Numbered from the stretch's first letter, positions 23,149 to 31,478 are shown. The stretch: 32,695 nucleotides of DNA from Bordetella parapertussis (GCA_945865805.1 CAMBGJ010000011.1:1-32695), one strand, 5' to 3'. A program made the numbers and translations. Notes: a model not told the origin generated them from the sequence alone.

Positions 23149-23910
23149 CTATGTATGGTGCACCCCCAAATAACTCGCCCTCAAAAACGACCGCACATGC
23201 CGCACCGCCAGCGCGATGTTTTCCTTCGTATCCTTCCAAGGATAAAGGCTCACCTGGGCATTCGGCGCGAGGTGCACCATTTCCATGGCTACTTTGTAGA
23301 CATGCGCCTCGGTGTCGTCCGGCAGCACCAGCAGCGGTATCGGGCAGTTGCGCACGAAATCGCGATCCACTGAAAATACAAAATCCGGGTTGGAGAGGTA
23401 CATCTTTTTCAGATACTTGTCCGCCATATCCATGGTGATGTCGGGCCGGCTGGCGCACAACTGCGGCGCCCACTTGGCGATATTGGTCCGGTAGAAGTGG
23501 TCGGGCAGGTCGGCGCAAAAGCCGCTGGGTTGCGCCGACACCGCAGCGACGATGCGCTGTGGCTGGCGTTTGATCAGGTTCCACAGCAACGGGTTGCCGA
23601 TGCAAAAGCCCATCACCATGAATTTGTCGACCTTGAGGTGATCGAGCAGACCGAACATGTCCTCCGCGTGCGCGTCCCATGGCCGGTCAAATTCGAGCGG
23701 CCCGGTGGATTGCCCGCCGTTCGCATTGCGCAGGTCCAGCGCGATGCAGCGGTACTCCGCCTTAAACTCCGTCATGGGATTGAAGGGGTGGCTTTCATCG
23801 AATTTGCCGATGTTCGCATTCAACCCGCCGCCGGGGATGATGAACAAGGGGAACCCTGAACCCGCCTCTTCATAGTGAATACGAACTTTGCCTTTTTCGT
23901 AGAACGGCAT
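23149..23910 (-). CDS. Alpha/beta hydrolase with a cysteine nucleophile position
   Basis: From ATG 23910 (SD AAGGAG 8 nt upstream) the protein has 253 residues. It shows the alpha/beta-hydrolase oxyanion strand FPLFIIPGGGLN, the RCIALDLRNANGGQS segment and a nucleophile elbow G101-F-C103-I-G. Most relatives have Ser at this place; Cys is known in dienelactone hydrolases. The acid is probably Asp in LLVLPDDTEAH. The catalytic His is not obvious: the usual C-terminal region reads YPWKDTKENIALAVRHV. It follows a Bug receptor and an SMP-30 lactonase on the same strand, so hydrolysis of a lactone or ester is plausible. The track ORF start (24024) is too far upstream. Confidence 0.85.
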   Translation of the reverse strand: MPFYEKGKVRIHYEEAGSGFPLFIIPGGGLNANIGKFDESHPFNPMTEFKAEYRCIALDLRNANGGQSTGPLEFDRPWDAHAEDMFGLLDHLKVDKFMVMGFCIGNPLLWNLIKRQPQRIVAAVSAQPSGFCADLPDHFYRTNIAKWAPQLCASRPDITMDMADKYLKKMYLSNPDFVFSVDRDFVRNCPIPLLVLPDDTEAHVYKVAMEMVHLAPNAQVSLYPWKDTKENIALAVRHVRSFLRASYLGVHHT

Positions 23911-23972
23911 GGATTTGCTCCTTTTCGCGACGGCGCGGTATTCAAACAAATTTGAGTATACCCGCGCCCCGC

Positions 23973-24956
23973 TTACTCCGGTTTGATCCCCGCCAGCTTC
24001 ACCGCCCGCGCCCAACTCGGACAATCGGCGCGGATGAATTTGCCGAACTCCTCGGCCGATGACGGGCGCGGTTCCGAACCTTGGCTGATCAGGGTTTGCC
24101 GTGTGTCTTCGGCTTGCAGTGCTTTGACCAGAATGCCGTTGATGCGCGTGACGATTTCCGGCGCGACTTTGGTTTGCGTCAGCATGCCGTACCAGGTGCC
24201 GACAAACTCATAGCCCGGCACCGCTTCGGCAATGGTGGGCACGTTGGGGAATACGCTGGAGCGCTCGGCGCCCGCGACGCCCAACACTTTGAGGCGGCCG
24301 TCCTTGATGAATTGCAGCATGCCGGGGATGCTGGCTATGTAGACGTGTACGCGTCCGGCGATGAGATCGGTCATCGCCAGGCCGCCGCCTTTGTAGGGCA
24401 CGTGCAGCATATCGATTTTGGCGCGGCCCTTGAGCAGCTCCATGCCCAGGTGCTGTGGGCTGCCCACGCCCGCCGAGGCATAACTGTAGGCCGCGGGCTT
24501 GGCGCGCGCGGCTTGAATCAGTTCGGCCATGCTGGCGGCGGGAAACGATTGCAGCGCCACGACGATTTGCGAGTTCACCACCAGCCGCGCGATCGGCGCG
24601 AAGTCGCGCAACGTGTCGTAGGGAATTTTCTGCTGCATCGCCGGCGACACGCACAGTGACGCGGGCGTGCCGAAAAACAGCGTGTAGCCATCCGGTGCCG
24701 CGCGTGCCGCAAGCTCCGCCGCGATCACGCCACCCGCGCCGCCGCGGTTATCGATCACCACGGCTTGTTTCAGCGCGTCGTTCAAGCGATGCCCCATCAG
24801 GCGCGCGGTGAAATCCACCGACGCGCCCGGCGGATAGGGCACGATCATGCGCAGCGGGCGTACGGGATACGGTTGCGCGGATTGTGCGTGAGCGGATGCT
24901 GCGGCGAGCAGCCCCCACGTCGCACACGCCAATCCCAGAGTGGCGAAGTTATTCAA
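23973..24956 (-). CDS. Bug/TctC-family periplasmic solute receptor (4)
   Basis: The 327-residue protein has a signal peptide (LGLACATWGLLAAASAHAQS) and Bug core segments PYPVRPLRMIVPYPPGASVDFTARLM, VIDNRGGAGGVIAAELAARAAPDGYTLFFG and DMLHVPYKGGGLAMTDLIAGRVHVYIAS. The start is TTG at 24956, 1 nt after the SMP-30 stop (TAA-A-TTG), pointing to translational coupling; no other start precedes the signal peptide. PPGASVD replaces the more common PAGGxxD in the first loop. Position between a lactonase and an alpha/beta hydrolase suggests that all three act on one compound. Confidence 0.92.
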   Translation of the reverse strand: MNNFATLGLACATWGLLAAASAHAQSAQPYPVRPLRMIVPYPPGASVDFTARLMGHRLNDALKQAVVIDNRGGAGGVIAAELAARAAPDGYTLFFGTPASLCVSPAMQQKIPYDTLRDFAPIARLVVNSQIVVALQSFPAASMAELIQAARAKPAAYSYASAGVGSPQHLGMELLKGRAKIDMLHVPYKGGGLAMTDLIAGRVHVYIASIPGMLQFIKDGRLKVLGVAGAERSSVFPNVPTIAEAVPGYEFVGTWYGMLTQTKVAPEIVTRINGILVKALQAEDTRQTLISQGSEPRPSSAEEFGKFIRADCPSWARAVKLAGIKPE

Positions 24957-24957
24957 T

Positions 24958-25884
24958 TTATTGATGCGAGAACAGTTTCTTCCCCGCCACCGGCAACTTC
25001 GCCATCAAAATATCACCAGACAAAGATTCGGTGATGTACAGCGTTTTCAGATCCGGCCCACCAGCGGCGACATTCGCCAGATGATGATGCTTGTGATCCG
25101 GCGAATGAATAAGATGAGTCGGCAGCATGTTTGAATCAAAGCGCCAGATGCCGACACCCAGTTGGCACACCAGCAAACCGTTCTCCGAATCCATCTCGAT
25201 GCCATCCGGTCCGCCCACGCCGCCGGAAAGCTGCACTGCCACGCCGGTTTTGGAAATATTGCCGTCGGCCATCAGCGGCAGGCGCCAGATTTGCTGCGAG
25301 CGGGTGACGCCCACATACACGTGTTTGTCCACCGTGGTCAGCGTGATGCCGTTGGGCGAGGGAATATTATCCACCAGCCGATCCAGCCTTCCCGCCGCCG
25401 ACAAGCGAAACACGCGCCCGCTCGGATCGGCAATCCCGGTCTGCCCCTGATCGGTGAAATACAAATCGCCATTCGCGGCAAAGTGCAGGTCGTTCAAGCC
25501 CTTGAAGCCTTCGCTGAACGCGGTGCGCAAAATAGTTTCGAGCTTGCCGGTTTTCGGATCGAGCTTCAACAAGCCTTCTTTGTAATCGCAAATCCAGATG
25601 CTGCCGTCCTTGTGAATTTTCAGGCCGTTGGGCCAGCCATCGTATTGCGTCACCAGTTCCCAATCTTTTTTCGGCGTGATGCGAAAAATGCGCCCGAACG
25701 GAATATCGACAAACCACAAATTGCCGTCGCGATCGAACGACGGGCCTTCGAGAAAACATTCGACTTCGGCGTTCTGCCGGTTCGGATCAGACCATGACGT
25801 GCGCTGCTTCTTGCGAAACTTCGCGGGCATCGACATGAACACTTCGGTCTCGATCAGTTCCAGTTTCTTGAAGGGATTAAACAT
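24958..25884 (-). CDS. SMP-30/gluconolactonase/LRE-family protein
   Basis: The 308-residue protein is a six-bladed beta-propeller of the SMP-30/gluconolactonase family: CFLEGPSFDRDGNLWFVDIPFGRIFRI (metal ligand Glu in EGP), WPNGLKIHKDGSIWICDYKEGLL, LNDLHFAANGDLYFTDQGQTG, SPNGITLTTVDKHVYVG and GGPDGIEMDSENGLLV. These calcium- or zinc-dependent enzymes open lactones. The ATG at 25884 is the first in frame; a second start (MSMPAKF) is possible. It is the first gene of the SMP-30, Bug receptor, alpha/beta hydrolase operon. An AT-rich motif copy ends about 30 nt upstream of the start. Confidence 0.9.
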   Translation of the reverse strand: MFNPFKKLELIETEVFMSMPAKFRKKQRTSWSDPNRQNAEVECFLEGPSFDRDGNLWFVDIPFGRIFRITPKKDWELVTQYDGWPNGLKIHKDGSIWICDYKEGLLKLDPKTGKLETILRTAFSEGFKGLNDLHFAANGDLYFTDQGQTGIADPSGRVFRLSAAGRLDRLVDNIPSPNGITLTTVDKHVYVGVTRSQQIWRLPLMADGNISKTGVAVQLSGGVGGPDGIEMDSENGLLVCQLGVGIWRFDSNMLPTHLIHSPDHKHHHLANVAAGGPDLKTLYITESLSGDILMAKLPVAGKKLFSHQ

Positions 25885-25914
25885 GATTCGCTTTCGGGAG
25901 GATGGTTTAAAAAG

Positions 25915-25938
25915 ATCAATTAAAACAAGTAGTTACGA
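25915..25938 (-). repeat. AT-rich 24-nt motif, copy 7
   Basis: The minus strand reads TCGTAACTACTTGTTTTAAT then TGAT, 21 of 24 identical to the copy at 19996-20019. It lies 31-54 nt upstream of the SMP-30 gene, in the direction of that gene, where promoter elements would be expected. Confidence 0.55.
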
Positions 25939-26233
25939 ATGATCGTTCACGGCATGCGCTGACACGGGCGCGGCAAGTCTACACCAACACCGCGCGAGCC
26001 AGCCGTCGGCACACGGGGGGACATTGATCTCCCATTGCACGCTTCGCATGGCCTGCGCGAGAGAGGCGATAGTAAGGTAGCGTATGTTGCACCTGTCACC
26101 TACGGCGCGGGAACGCACCGCTATCGCCGCGTAAATCGTCCCCACACGTTCAGCAGGCTTAACCGGTATAACGAGTATCAGCCGAATAACCCGCGTAACC
26201 ACAGCGGCAGACCCCCGCCAACGGAGAAGTCCC
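25939..26233. other. Intergenic region between divergent SMP-30 and VTT genes
   Basis: With the preceding 54 bp this makes a 349-bp gap. ORF-track entries here are short and overlap real genes in other frames. I see no RNA gene, terminator or insertion sequence. The SD (GGAG) of the VTT gene lies at its right end. Promoters for both divergent genes should be inside, but no good hexamer pair stands out. Confidence 0.5.
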
Positions 26234-27040
26234 ATGCACGAAATGCAAAGCCTGCTGGCGCAATACGGGTTGCTGCTGGTGTTCGGCAATGTGCTGCTGG
26301 CGCAACTTGGGCTGCCGCTGCCCGCGGTGCCGATGCTGATCATCGCGGGGGCGTTCGCGGCCAGCGGGCAACTGGCGCCGGCGGCCATACTCGGCGTGAC
26401 GCTTGCCGCGTCGTTGCTCGGCGATTTGCCGTGGTATTTCGCCGGGCGGCGTTACGGCTACCGCATCCTGCGCACGTTGTGCCGCATCGCCATCGAGCCC
26501 GATAGCTGCGTCAATCAAACCGAGACTATTTTCGAGCGCTGGGGTGCGCCGTCGTTGCTGGTGGCGAAATACGTTCCCGGCTTTGCCACGGTGGCACCGC
26601 CGCTGGCCGGGGCCATGGGCGTGAGTCTCCCGCGTTTTATCGTGTTCAGCGCGGCGGGCGCGCTGTTGTGGGCCATCGTCCCGGTGGTGGCGGGCATGGT
26701 GTTTAGTGCGCAGGTGGAGCAGGCGCTGGCGTGGGTGCAGCGCATGGGCACGCGCGGCGTGATGGTGGCGGCAGCACTGATAATCGTTTATGCCGGTGTG
26801 AAATTCCTGCAGCGCCATTTGTTGATACGGCGCCTGCGCTCGGTGCGCGTCGACGCGCCTGCGTTGTGCGATTTGATGCAGGCCGCCGCGGCGCTGGTGG
26901 TGCTCGACGCGCGCTCGCCAACTGCGCGCAGGCTCGATCCGCGCCACATCCCCGGTGCCATCGCGATCAATATCGGCGAAGCCGAAAAAGAGCTGCGACC
27001 CAACATGCACGACCACGACATCGTGGTGTATTGCAGTTGA
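26234..27040 (+). CDS. VTT-domain (DedA-like) membrane protein with a truncated rhodanese domain
   Basis: The translatable 268 residues form a VTT/DedA membrane protein: hydrophobic segments at about 7-50, LLGDLPWYFAGRRYGY re-entrant motif (76-91), FERWGAPSLLVAKYVPGFATVAPPLAGAMG (99-128) and two later membrane helices (140-160 and 172-190), then a rhodanese-like start (ALVVLDARSP, HIPGAIAINI, HDIVVYCS). Translation stops at TGA directly after C267-S268, in the rhodanese active-site loop. The same frame continues past the stop with PNEASAARVARQLMNKGYR. DedA-type proteins act in lipid transport across membranes. The membrane domain looks intact; the rhodanese does not. SD GGAG precedes the ATG. 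Confidence 0.88.
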   Translation: MHEMQSLLAQYGLLLVFGNVLLAQLGLPLPAVPMLIIAGAFAASGQLAPAAILGVTLAASLLGDLPWYFAGRRYGYRILRTLCRIAIEPDSCVNQTETIFERWGAPSLLVAKYVPGFATVAPPLAGAMGVSLPRFIVFSAAGALLWAIVPVVAGMVFSAQVEQALAWVQRMGTRGVMVAAALIIVYAGVKFLQRHLLIRRLRSVRVDAPALCDLMQAAAALVVLDARSPTARRLDPRHIPGAIAINIGEAEKELRPNMHDHDIVVYCS

Positions 27041-27178
27041 CCCAACGAAGCGAGCGCGGCGCGTGTCGCCCGCCAGTTAATGAACAAGGGTTACCGCTAG
27101 ATACGCCCGCTCGAAGGCGGGCTGGATGCGTGGATCGACGCGGGTGGTGCGGTGACACAGTACACGTTGGAACGCTAG
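27041..27178 (+). pseudogene. C-terminal rhodanese remnant of the VTT gene, after in-frame TGA and TAG
   Basis: In the frame of the VTT gene, TGA (codon 269) and TAG (codon 289) interrupt what would be CS-x-PNEASAARVARQLMNKGYR-x-IRPLEGGLDAWIDAGGAVTQYTLER. VTT-rhodanese homologues I know usually have a second Cys where TGA stands, and a basic or Gln residue at the TAG. The frame is otherwise unbroken to the TAG at 27176 (314 codons in all), so each stop needs only one base change. Its final stop overlaps that of the LysR gene on the other strand. Confidence 0.75.
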
Positions 27179-28089
27179 GCTGTTCGTGCGTGCAACTCCT
27201 GTAGCCGTGCCTGCAGGCGCGCGCGTGCAAAGGCGGCAAACGCCCGCACGTTGGGCGATTGGTGGCGCGCCGACGGATACACAATACTGACGGGGATGGC
27301 CGCACCTTCAAATTTTTGCAGCACGCGCGTGAGCGCGCCCGCCTTGAGTTGCGCCAGCACCATGTAGTCATTAAATCGCCCGTAACCCGTGCCGGCGACG
27401 CAGGCTTCCACTGCAGCATCAACTTGATTGGTTGTCAGCACGCTTTTGATCGGCACTTGCAGCGGCTTGCGGCTTTCGCCAAAGGGCCAGTGCGTCGCCG
27501 ATGCCAGGTCGGTGAAGGTGACGCAGCGCTGGTCGCGCAGGTCGGTGGGCACCTTCGGCACACCGGTTTGGCGTATCAACGCCGGGCTCGCCACCACCAC
27601 GCGGCGCGCTTCACCCAGCGGCTGCGCCACCAGCGACGAATCAGGCAACCGCGCGACGCGCACCGCGACATCGATGCCTTCTTCCACCAGATCGACCACG
27701 CGATCCAGCAGCAATAACTCGATGGTGACCTCGGCTTGTTCCGCCAGAAACGCTGCCACCACTGGCGCCACGTACATGCGGCCGAAGGCGACCGACGACG
27801 CGATGCGCAAGCGCCCGCGTGGCGTGGCGCGACGTGCACTCAGACTTTGCCGCGCGTCGTCAACGGCGGCGACAATGTGCTTGCCGCGTTCGTAAAAATC
27901 ACGCCCTTCGTCTGTTAGCGACATGCGCCGCGTGGTGCGGTTCAGCAGCCGCACGCCCAGGTCGCGCTCCAGCGCGGCGAGTGTGCGCACCATCGACGGT
28001 TGCGATACCGCCAGCGCATCCGCTGCCGCTGTGATGCTGCCCGCATCGACGATTTTGATGAACGCCGTGATGGCGTGGAGTCGGTCCAT
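27175..28089 (-). CDS. LysR-family transcriptional regulator
   Basis: The 304-residue protein has the LysR N-terminal winged helix-turn-helix (MDRLHAITAFIKIVDAGSITAAADALAVSQPSMVRTLAALERDLGVRLLNRTTRRMSLTDEG) and a type-2 periplasmic-binding-protein-like effector domain (RGRLRIASSVAFGRMYVAPVVAAFL). It is closest in layout to the CrgA/AaeR-like group with the short effector domain. It is divergent from the AhpD/CMD-like gene, with a LysR-type palindrome in the 139-bp spacer near its own start, the usual arrangement for a regulator that controls itself and its neighbour. The inducer is unknown. Confidence 0.93.
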   Translation of the reverse strand: MDRLHAITAFIKIVDAGSITAAADALAVSQPSMVRTLAALERDLGVRLLNRTTRRMSLTDEGRDFYERGKHIVAAVDDARQSLSARRATPRGRLRIASSVAFGRMYVAPVVAAFLAEQAEVTIELLLLDRVVDLVEEGIDVAVRVARLPDSSLVAQPLGEARRVVVASPALIRQTGVPKVPTDLRDQRCVTFTDLASATHWPFGESRKPLQVPIKSVLTTNQVDAAVEACVAGTGYGRFNDYMVLAQLKAGALTRVLQKFEGAAIPVSIVYPSARHQSPNVRAFAAFARARLQARLQELHARTA

Positions 28090-28097
28090 GCCTCCAT

Positions 28098-28120
28098 ATT
28101 ACTGCATAAAACACAGCAAT
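28098..28120. promoter_or_regulatory. LysR-type T-n11-A inverted repeat
   Basis: ATTACTG-n9-CAGCAAT has 6 of 7 complementary arm positions and contains T-n11-A. It lies 9 nt from the LysR ATG in the spacer between the divergent LysR and CMD genes, as expected of an autoregulatory LysR site. Confidence 0.45.
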
Positions 28121-28228
28121 CAAATGCTTTTGTCGCCATTTATTCATTTACATCAGGCGCAGAGAATGCGGCTTGTCGACCAAGCCCATTCCGGGTGACG
28201 TGACAACCACCCAACGAGGAAATCCATC

Positions 28229-28789
28229 ATGGCACGAGTTCAAGTCGTTAATCCCCAAACCGCAACCGGCGACGTCAAGGCGCTGCTGGATGCTGTGCAA
28301 TCACAACTGGGCGTCACGCCCAATTTCATCCGTGTGCTGGCCAATTCGCCCAAGGCGCTGGAAGGTTTTCTGGGCCTGTATGGCGCGCTGGGCAAAGCCA
28401 GCGTCGACAAGACCACGCAGGAACGCATCGCACTGGCGGTCGCCGAAGGCAATGGTTGCCAATACTGCGTGTCGGCGCACACCGCCATCGGCCGCCATGC
28501 CGGTTTGAGTAACGAAGAAATGGCGTTGAATCGTCGTGGTTCATCGTCAGACGCCAAAGCGGCGGCTACCGTGGCTTTTGCCAAGACGTTAAACGACAAC
28601 CTCGGCGAAATTACCAGCGGCGAATTCGATGCCGCGCGCAACGCCGGTCTCACCGATGGCGAGATCGTCGAAGTGATCTCGGTCGTCGCGCTCAACATTT
28701 TTACCAATATATTGGGCAAAGCCACACGGGTGGACATCGATTTTCCCAAGATCGAGCTGTACGACGCGCCACAACGCGCCGCCGCTTGA
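28229..28789 (+). CDS. Carboxymuconolactone decarboxylase/AhpD-like family protein
   Basis: This 186-residue protein has the peroxidase-type CMD motif E73-xxx-C77-QY-C80-xxx-H84 (VAEGNGCQYCVSAHTAIGRHAG), which in AhpD-like proteins gives a thiol relay for reducing peroxides. Such proteins with the CxxC-xxx-H motif are alkylhydroperoxidase-like rather than true 4-carboxymuconolactone decarboxylases. SD GAGGAAA lies before ATG 28229. It is divergent from the LysR gene and probably regulated by it. It is followed after 76 bp, with a GC-rich hairpin between, by a flavin/iron-sulfur oxidoreductase, suggesting a redox or detoxification role. Confidence 0.92.
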   Translation: MARVQVVNPQTATGDVKALLDAVQSQLGVTPNFIRVLANSPKALEGFLGLYGALGKASVDKTTQERIALAVAEGNGCQYCVSAHTAIGRHAGLSNEEMALNRRGSSSDAKAAATVAFAKTLNDNLGEITSGEFDAARNAGLTDGEIVEVISVVALNIFTNILGKATRVDIDFPKIELYDAPQRAAA

Positions 28790-28801
28790 TGACACGCAGG
28801 A

Positions 28802-28824
28802 CGCCGGGCCGTACTAGCCCGGCG
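28802..28824 (+). terminator. GC-rich hairpin between the CMD and PNPOx-fusion genes
   Basis: CGCCGGGC-CGTACTA-GCCCGGCG has a perfect 8-bp stem and begins 12 bp after the CMD stop. Only three T residues follow soon after it, so it is a weak or partial terminator at best and may instead act as an mRNA-end stabiliser. Confidence 0.45.
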
Positions 28825-28865
28825 GTTTGAATTACAGGATTGCCGAATTTTCCAAGGAGCACACC

Positions 28866-30440
28866 ATGTCCCACGCCTTTGCCGATATTGCCTTCACCCC
28901 TGCCGTGCGTGCCGTGCAATCGCACATGGGCAGCCGCAAGAGCTACGAATCGTTCGATCTGATGAATGATCGCCACGACACCCTCGGCCCGATGGAAGCA
29001 GACTTCATCGTGGCGCGCGACGGGTTTTATCAGGCCACCGTCAGCGAAACCGGCTGGCCCTATGTGCAGTTTCGCGGCGGCCCCGCAGGGTTTCTCAAAG
29101 TGCTGGACGGCAAGACGCTGGGCTACGCCGATTTTCGCGGCAACGTGCAGTATGTGAGCGTGGGCAACCTGCACGGCAACGATCGCGTGTCGATCATTCT
29201 CATGGATTACGCCCATCGTCAGCGGCTGAAAATCCTGGGTCGCGTGCGCCTGGTGAGTCTCGATGACGAGCCTGCGCTGATCGCGAAACTGGAGCTACCC
29301 GACTACCGCGCACGCGTCGAACGCGGCGTGGTGATCACGGTGGAAGCCTACGACTGGAATTGCCCGCAGCACATCACACCGCGGTTTACCGAAACGCAGA
29401 TCAAGGCGCGTATCGCGCCACTGCTCAAACCGCAAGCCACAGCCGCGCAGATGCCACAAGAAGAACTCGGCAACGGGCCGCTCGCGCTGCGCATCAGCGG
29501 CGTGCGTGAACTGACGCCACGCGTGCGCGCCTACGAGTTGCGCCCCGCCGATGGCGGCGAATTGCCTGCAGTACACGCCGGCGCGCACCTCGACGTGCCG
29601 GTTCGTCTGGCCAACGGCGTGTTGAGCACGCGGCGCTATTCGATCAGCTCCGGTCCGTTACGCCGCGATGCCTATGAAATTGCCGTGCTGCGCGAGGATC
29701 ACGGCAGCGGCGGTTCGGCAGCCGTGCATACGAGCTTCCAGGTTGGGATGAGGCTGAATTGCGGCATGCCGGGAAACGATTTTTCGCTGCACGATGACGC
29801 ACGCCCGGTAATGCTGATCGCTGGCGGGATCGGCATCACGCCCCTCAGGGCCATGGCGAGCACGCTGAAGGCCCAACTTCGCGGGTTTGAATTGCACTAC
29901 GCGGTGCGCGCGCAAGAGGAAGCCGCCTATCTGAACGAAGCGCTGGAACTCACCCAGGCACCGGGCGCAACGCTGTACCTGTACGCTGAGGATGCACGGC
30001 AGCGGCTTGATGCAGCCGCACTGGTTGCAAAGGCGGCGCCCGATACGGTGTTTTACGTCTGCGGCCCCGTGAGTTTGATCGACGCGGTGCGTGTAGCGGC
30101 GGCGGCTTCAGGTGTCCCGGCCGATCGTGTGCGTTACGAACGATTTACCGCAGCGCCGCCGCCGACCCCTTCACGCGCGATCGAAGTTCTGCTTAAACGC
30201 AGTGGCAAACACCTCACCGTCGCGCCGACTCAAAGCATTCTCGAAGCCGTCGAAGCCGCCGGGGTGCCGGTTGCTGCCGGTTGCCGCGCTGGCAACTGCC
30301 GCACCTGTGCCGTGAAAGTGGTGGCGGGCGTGCCCGAACATCGCGACAGCGCGCTCAGCGACGTCGAGCGCTCGGAATCCGCGCTGATGTGTATCTGTGT
30401 ATCACGTGCGCAAGGTGATTCGCTGACACTGGATCTGTGA
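28866..30440 (+). CDS. PNPOx-like/ferredoxin-reductase/2Fe-2S fusion oxidoreductase
   Basis: The 524-residue protein joins three parts. Residues about 1-200 form a pyridoxamine-5'-phosphate-oxidase-like split-barrel (DFIVARDGFYQATVSETGWPYVQFRGGPAGFLKVLD). About 205-430 form a ferredoxin-NADP-reductase module with RRYSISSGP for FAD, IAGGIGITPLRAMA and FYVCGPVSLIDAV for NAD(P). The C-terminus is a plant-type 2Fe-2S ferredoxin (C473-x4-C478-x2-C481 and C509). It is thus a self-contained electron chain from NAD(P)H through FAD to a Fe-S cluster and possibly an FMN-type site. ATG 28866 has SD AAGGAG 7 nt upstream; the track start is 13 codons earlier. The substrate is unknown. Confidence 0.9.
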   Translation: MSHAFADIAFTPAVRAVQSHMGSRKSYESFDLMNDRHDTLGPMEADFIVARDGFYQATVSETGWPYVQFRGGPAGFLKVLDGKTLGYADFRGNVQYVSVGNLHGNDRVSIILMDYAHRQRLKILGRVRLVSLDDEPALIAKLELPDYRARVERGVVITVEAYDWNCPQHITPRFTETQIKARIAPLLKPQATAAQMPQEELGNGPLALRISGVRELTPRVRAYELRPADGGELPAVHAGAHLDVPVRLANGVLSTRRYSISSGPLRRDAYEIAVLREDHGSGGSAAVHTSFQVGMRLNCGMPGNDFSLHDDARPVMLIAGGIGITPLRAMASTLKAQLRGFELHYAVRAQEEAAYLNEALELTQAPGATLYLYAEDARQRLDAAALVAKAAPDTVFYVCGPVSLIDAVRVAAAASGVPADRVRYERFTAAPPPTPSRAIEVLLKRSGKHLTVAPTQSILEAVEAAGVPVAAGCRAGNCRTCAVKVVAGVPEHRDSALSDVERSESALMCICVSRAQGDSLTLDL

Positions 30441-30524
30441 CGGCGGCGTCACAACCGCGCCAAACCGTGCCGCGATTGACACCGCGAAGGAAGCGCACTA
30501 CAAAGTGGTTTCGAGGAGAAAACC

Positions 30525-31478
30525 ATGAAACCCCTGTTAATCGTTCTACCATTGTTGGCGGTCACTGCCGCTGTGGCGCAAGACTTCCCCACCAAGGCCA
30601 TCACTATCACCGTGCCTAATCCGCCCGGCGGCATGAACCAGATCCACGCGCAGCCGTTGTCCACCATTCTCGAAAAGCTCGGCGGCCAGCCCGCGCCGGT
30701 GGTCAATCGGCCCGGTGCGGTGGCGGCGGCAGGCACCGCGTTCGTGGCGAATCAGCCGCCTGATGGCCATCACATTCTGGTGACCACGCCGAATCTGTAT
30801 CTCGCCATCGAAAAAGACAAACTCTACGGCGTGAAATCGCCGTACTCGCTGGAGCAAGTCGAGCCACTGGCGCTGCTGTCAGCCGACCCGCTGATCATGA
30901 CCATCCACCCGCAGTTGCCGGTGAAAAACACGCAGGAACTGATCGCGTTGGCGAAGTCACGGCCTGGCGAATTGGTGTATTCCACCTCCGGGCCGTTCGG
31001 CATTACGCACACACCGCTGGAAATGTTTGCCACGGCGGCCAAGGTCAAATTCCGCCATCTGCCCACCACCGGCGGCGGCCCCGCCATCACGCAGGCGCTG
31101 GGCGGGCATTCGCAAATCACCGCTGGCGGCCCGGCGGCGGTTTTCACCTATGTGCAGTCAGGCAAGCTGCGCGCCCTCGGCAGTTGGGGCGTCAAGCCTT
31201 ACGCGGCGATGCCCACGGTGCCGACGTTTAAATCGCAAGGTCTCGATATCGAGGCGTATCTGTGGGTGGGCCTGTTCACCGCCAAGGGCGTGCCACCGGC
31301 GACGCTGACCAAACTGCGCGATCTGATACGCCGCGCCGCCAACGATGCCTCGTTCAAGCAGGCATTGGAGCGCGCGCAAGTGGTGCCGGATTACCGCGAG
31401 GGTGCGGAGTTCGCCAAGTTCTTCGAGGCGGATTACAAGCGCATGGCAGTGGTGGTCAAAGGCATCGGCAAGATTTAG
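30525..31478 (+). CDS. Bug/TctC-family periplasmic solute receptor (5)
   Basis: This 317-residue protein has a short signal peptide (MKPLLIVLPLLAVTAAVAQ) then DFPTKAITITVPNPPGGMNQIHAQPL. The first loop, PNPPGGMNQIH, differs from the PxPAGGxxD of most Bug proteins: the acidic ligand-contact position is replaced by Asn/Gln, so its ligand may be different. Later Bug features RHLPTTGGGPAITQALGGHSQITAGG and YPPDGHHILVTTP-like segments are recognisable though divergent. SD GAGGAG precedes ATG 30525 in the context TTTCGAGGAGAA, repeated before the next gene. It is the first of two tandem receptors. Confidence 0.88.
   Translation: MKPLLIVLPLLAVTAAVAQDFPTKAITITVPNPPGGMNQIHAQPLSTILEKLGGQPAPVVNRPGAVAAAGTAFVANQPPDGHHILVTTPNLYLAIEKDKLYGVKSPYSLEQVEPLALLSADPLIMTIHPQLPVKNTQELIALAKSRPGELVYSTSGPFGITHTPLEMFATAAKVKFRHLPTTGGGPAITQALGGHSQITAGGPAAVFTYVQSGKLRALGSWGVKPYAAMPTVPTFKSQGLDIEAYLWVGLFTAKGVPPATLTKLRDLIRRAANDASFKQALERAQVVPDYREGAEFAKFFEADYKRMAVVVKGIGKI

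Noticed and set aside
26035-26505. 156-aa plus-strand ORF in the gap before the VTT gene
   Set aside because: Its C-terminal half is an out-of-frame reading of the VTT gene and the N-terminal part has no SD or family likeness.
27038-27100. Selenocysteine at the VTT-rhodanese TGA
   Set aside because: The second in-frame stop (TAG) 20 codons later and no convincing SECIS-like hairpin make gene decay or sequence error more likely; kept only as a point to check.
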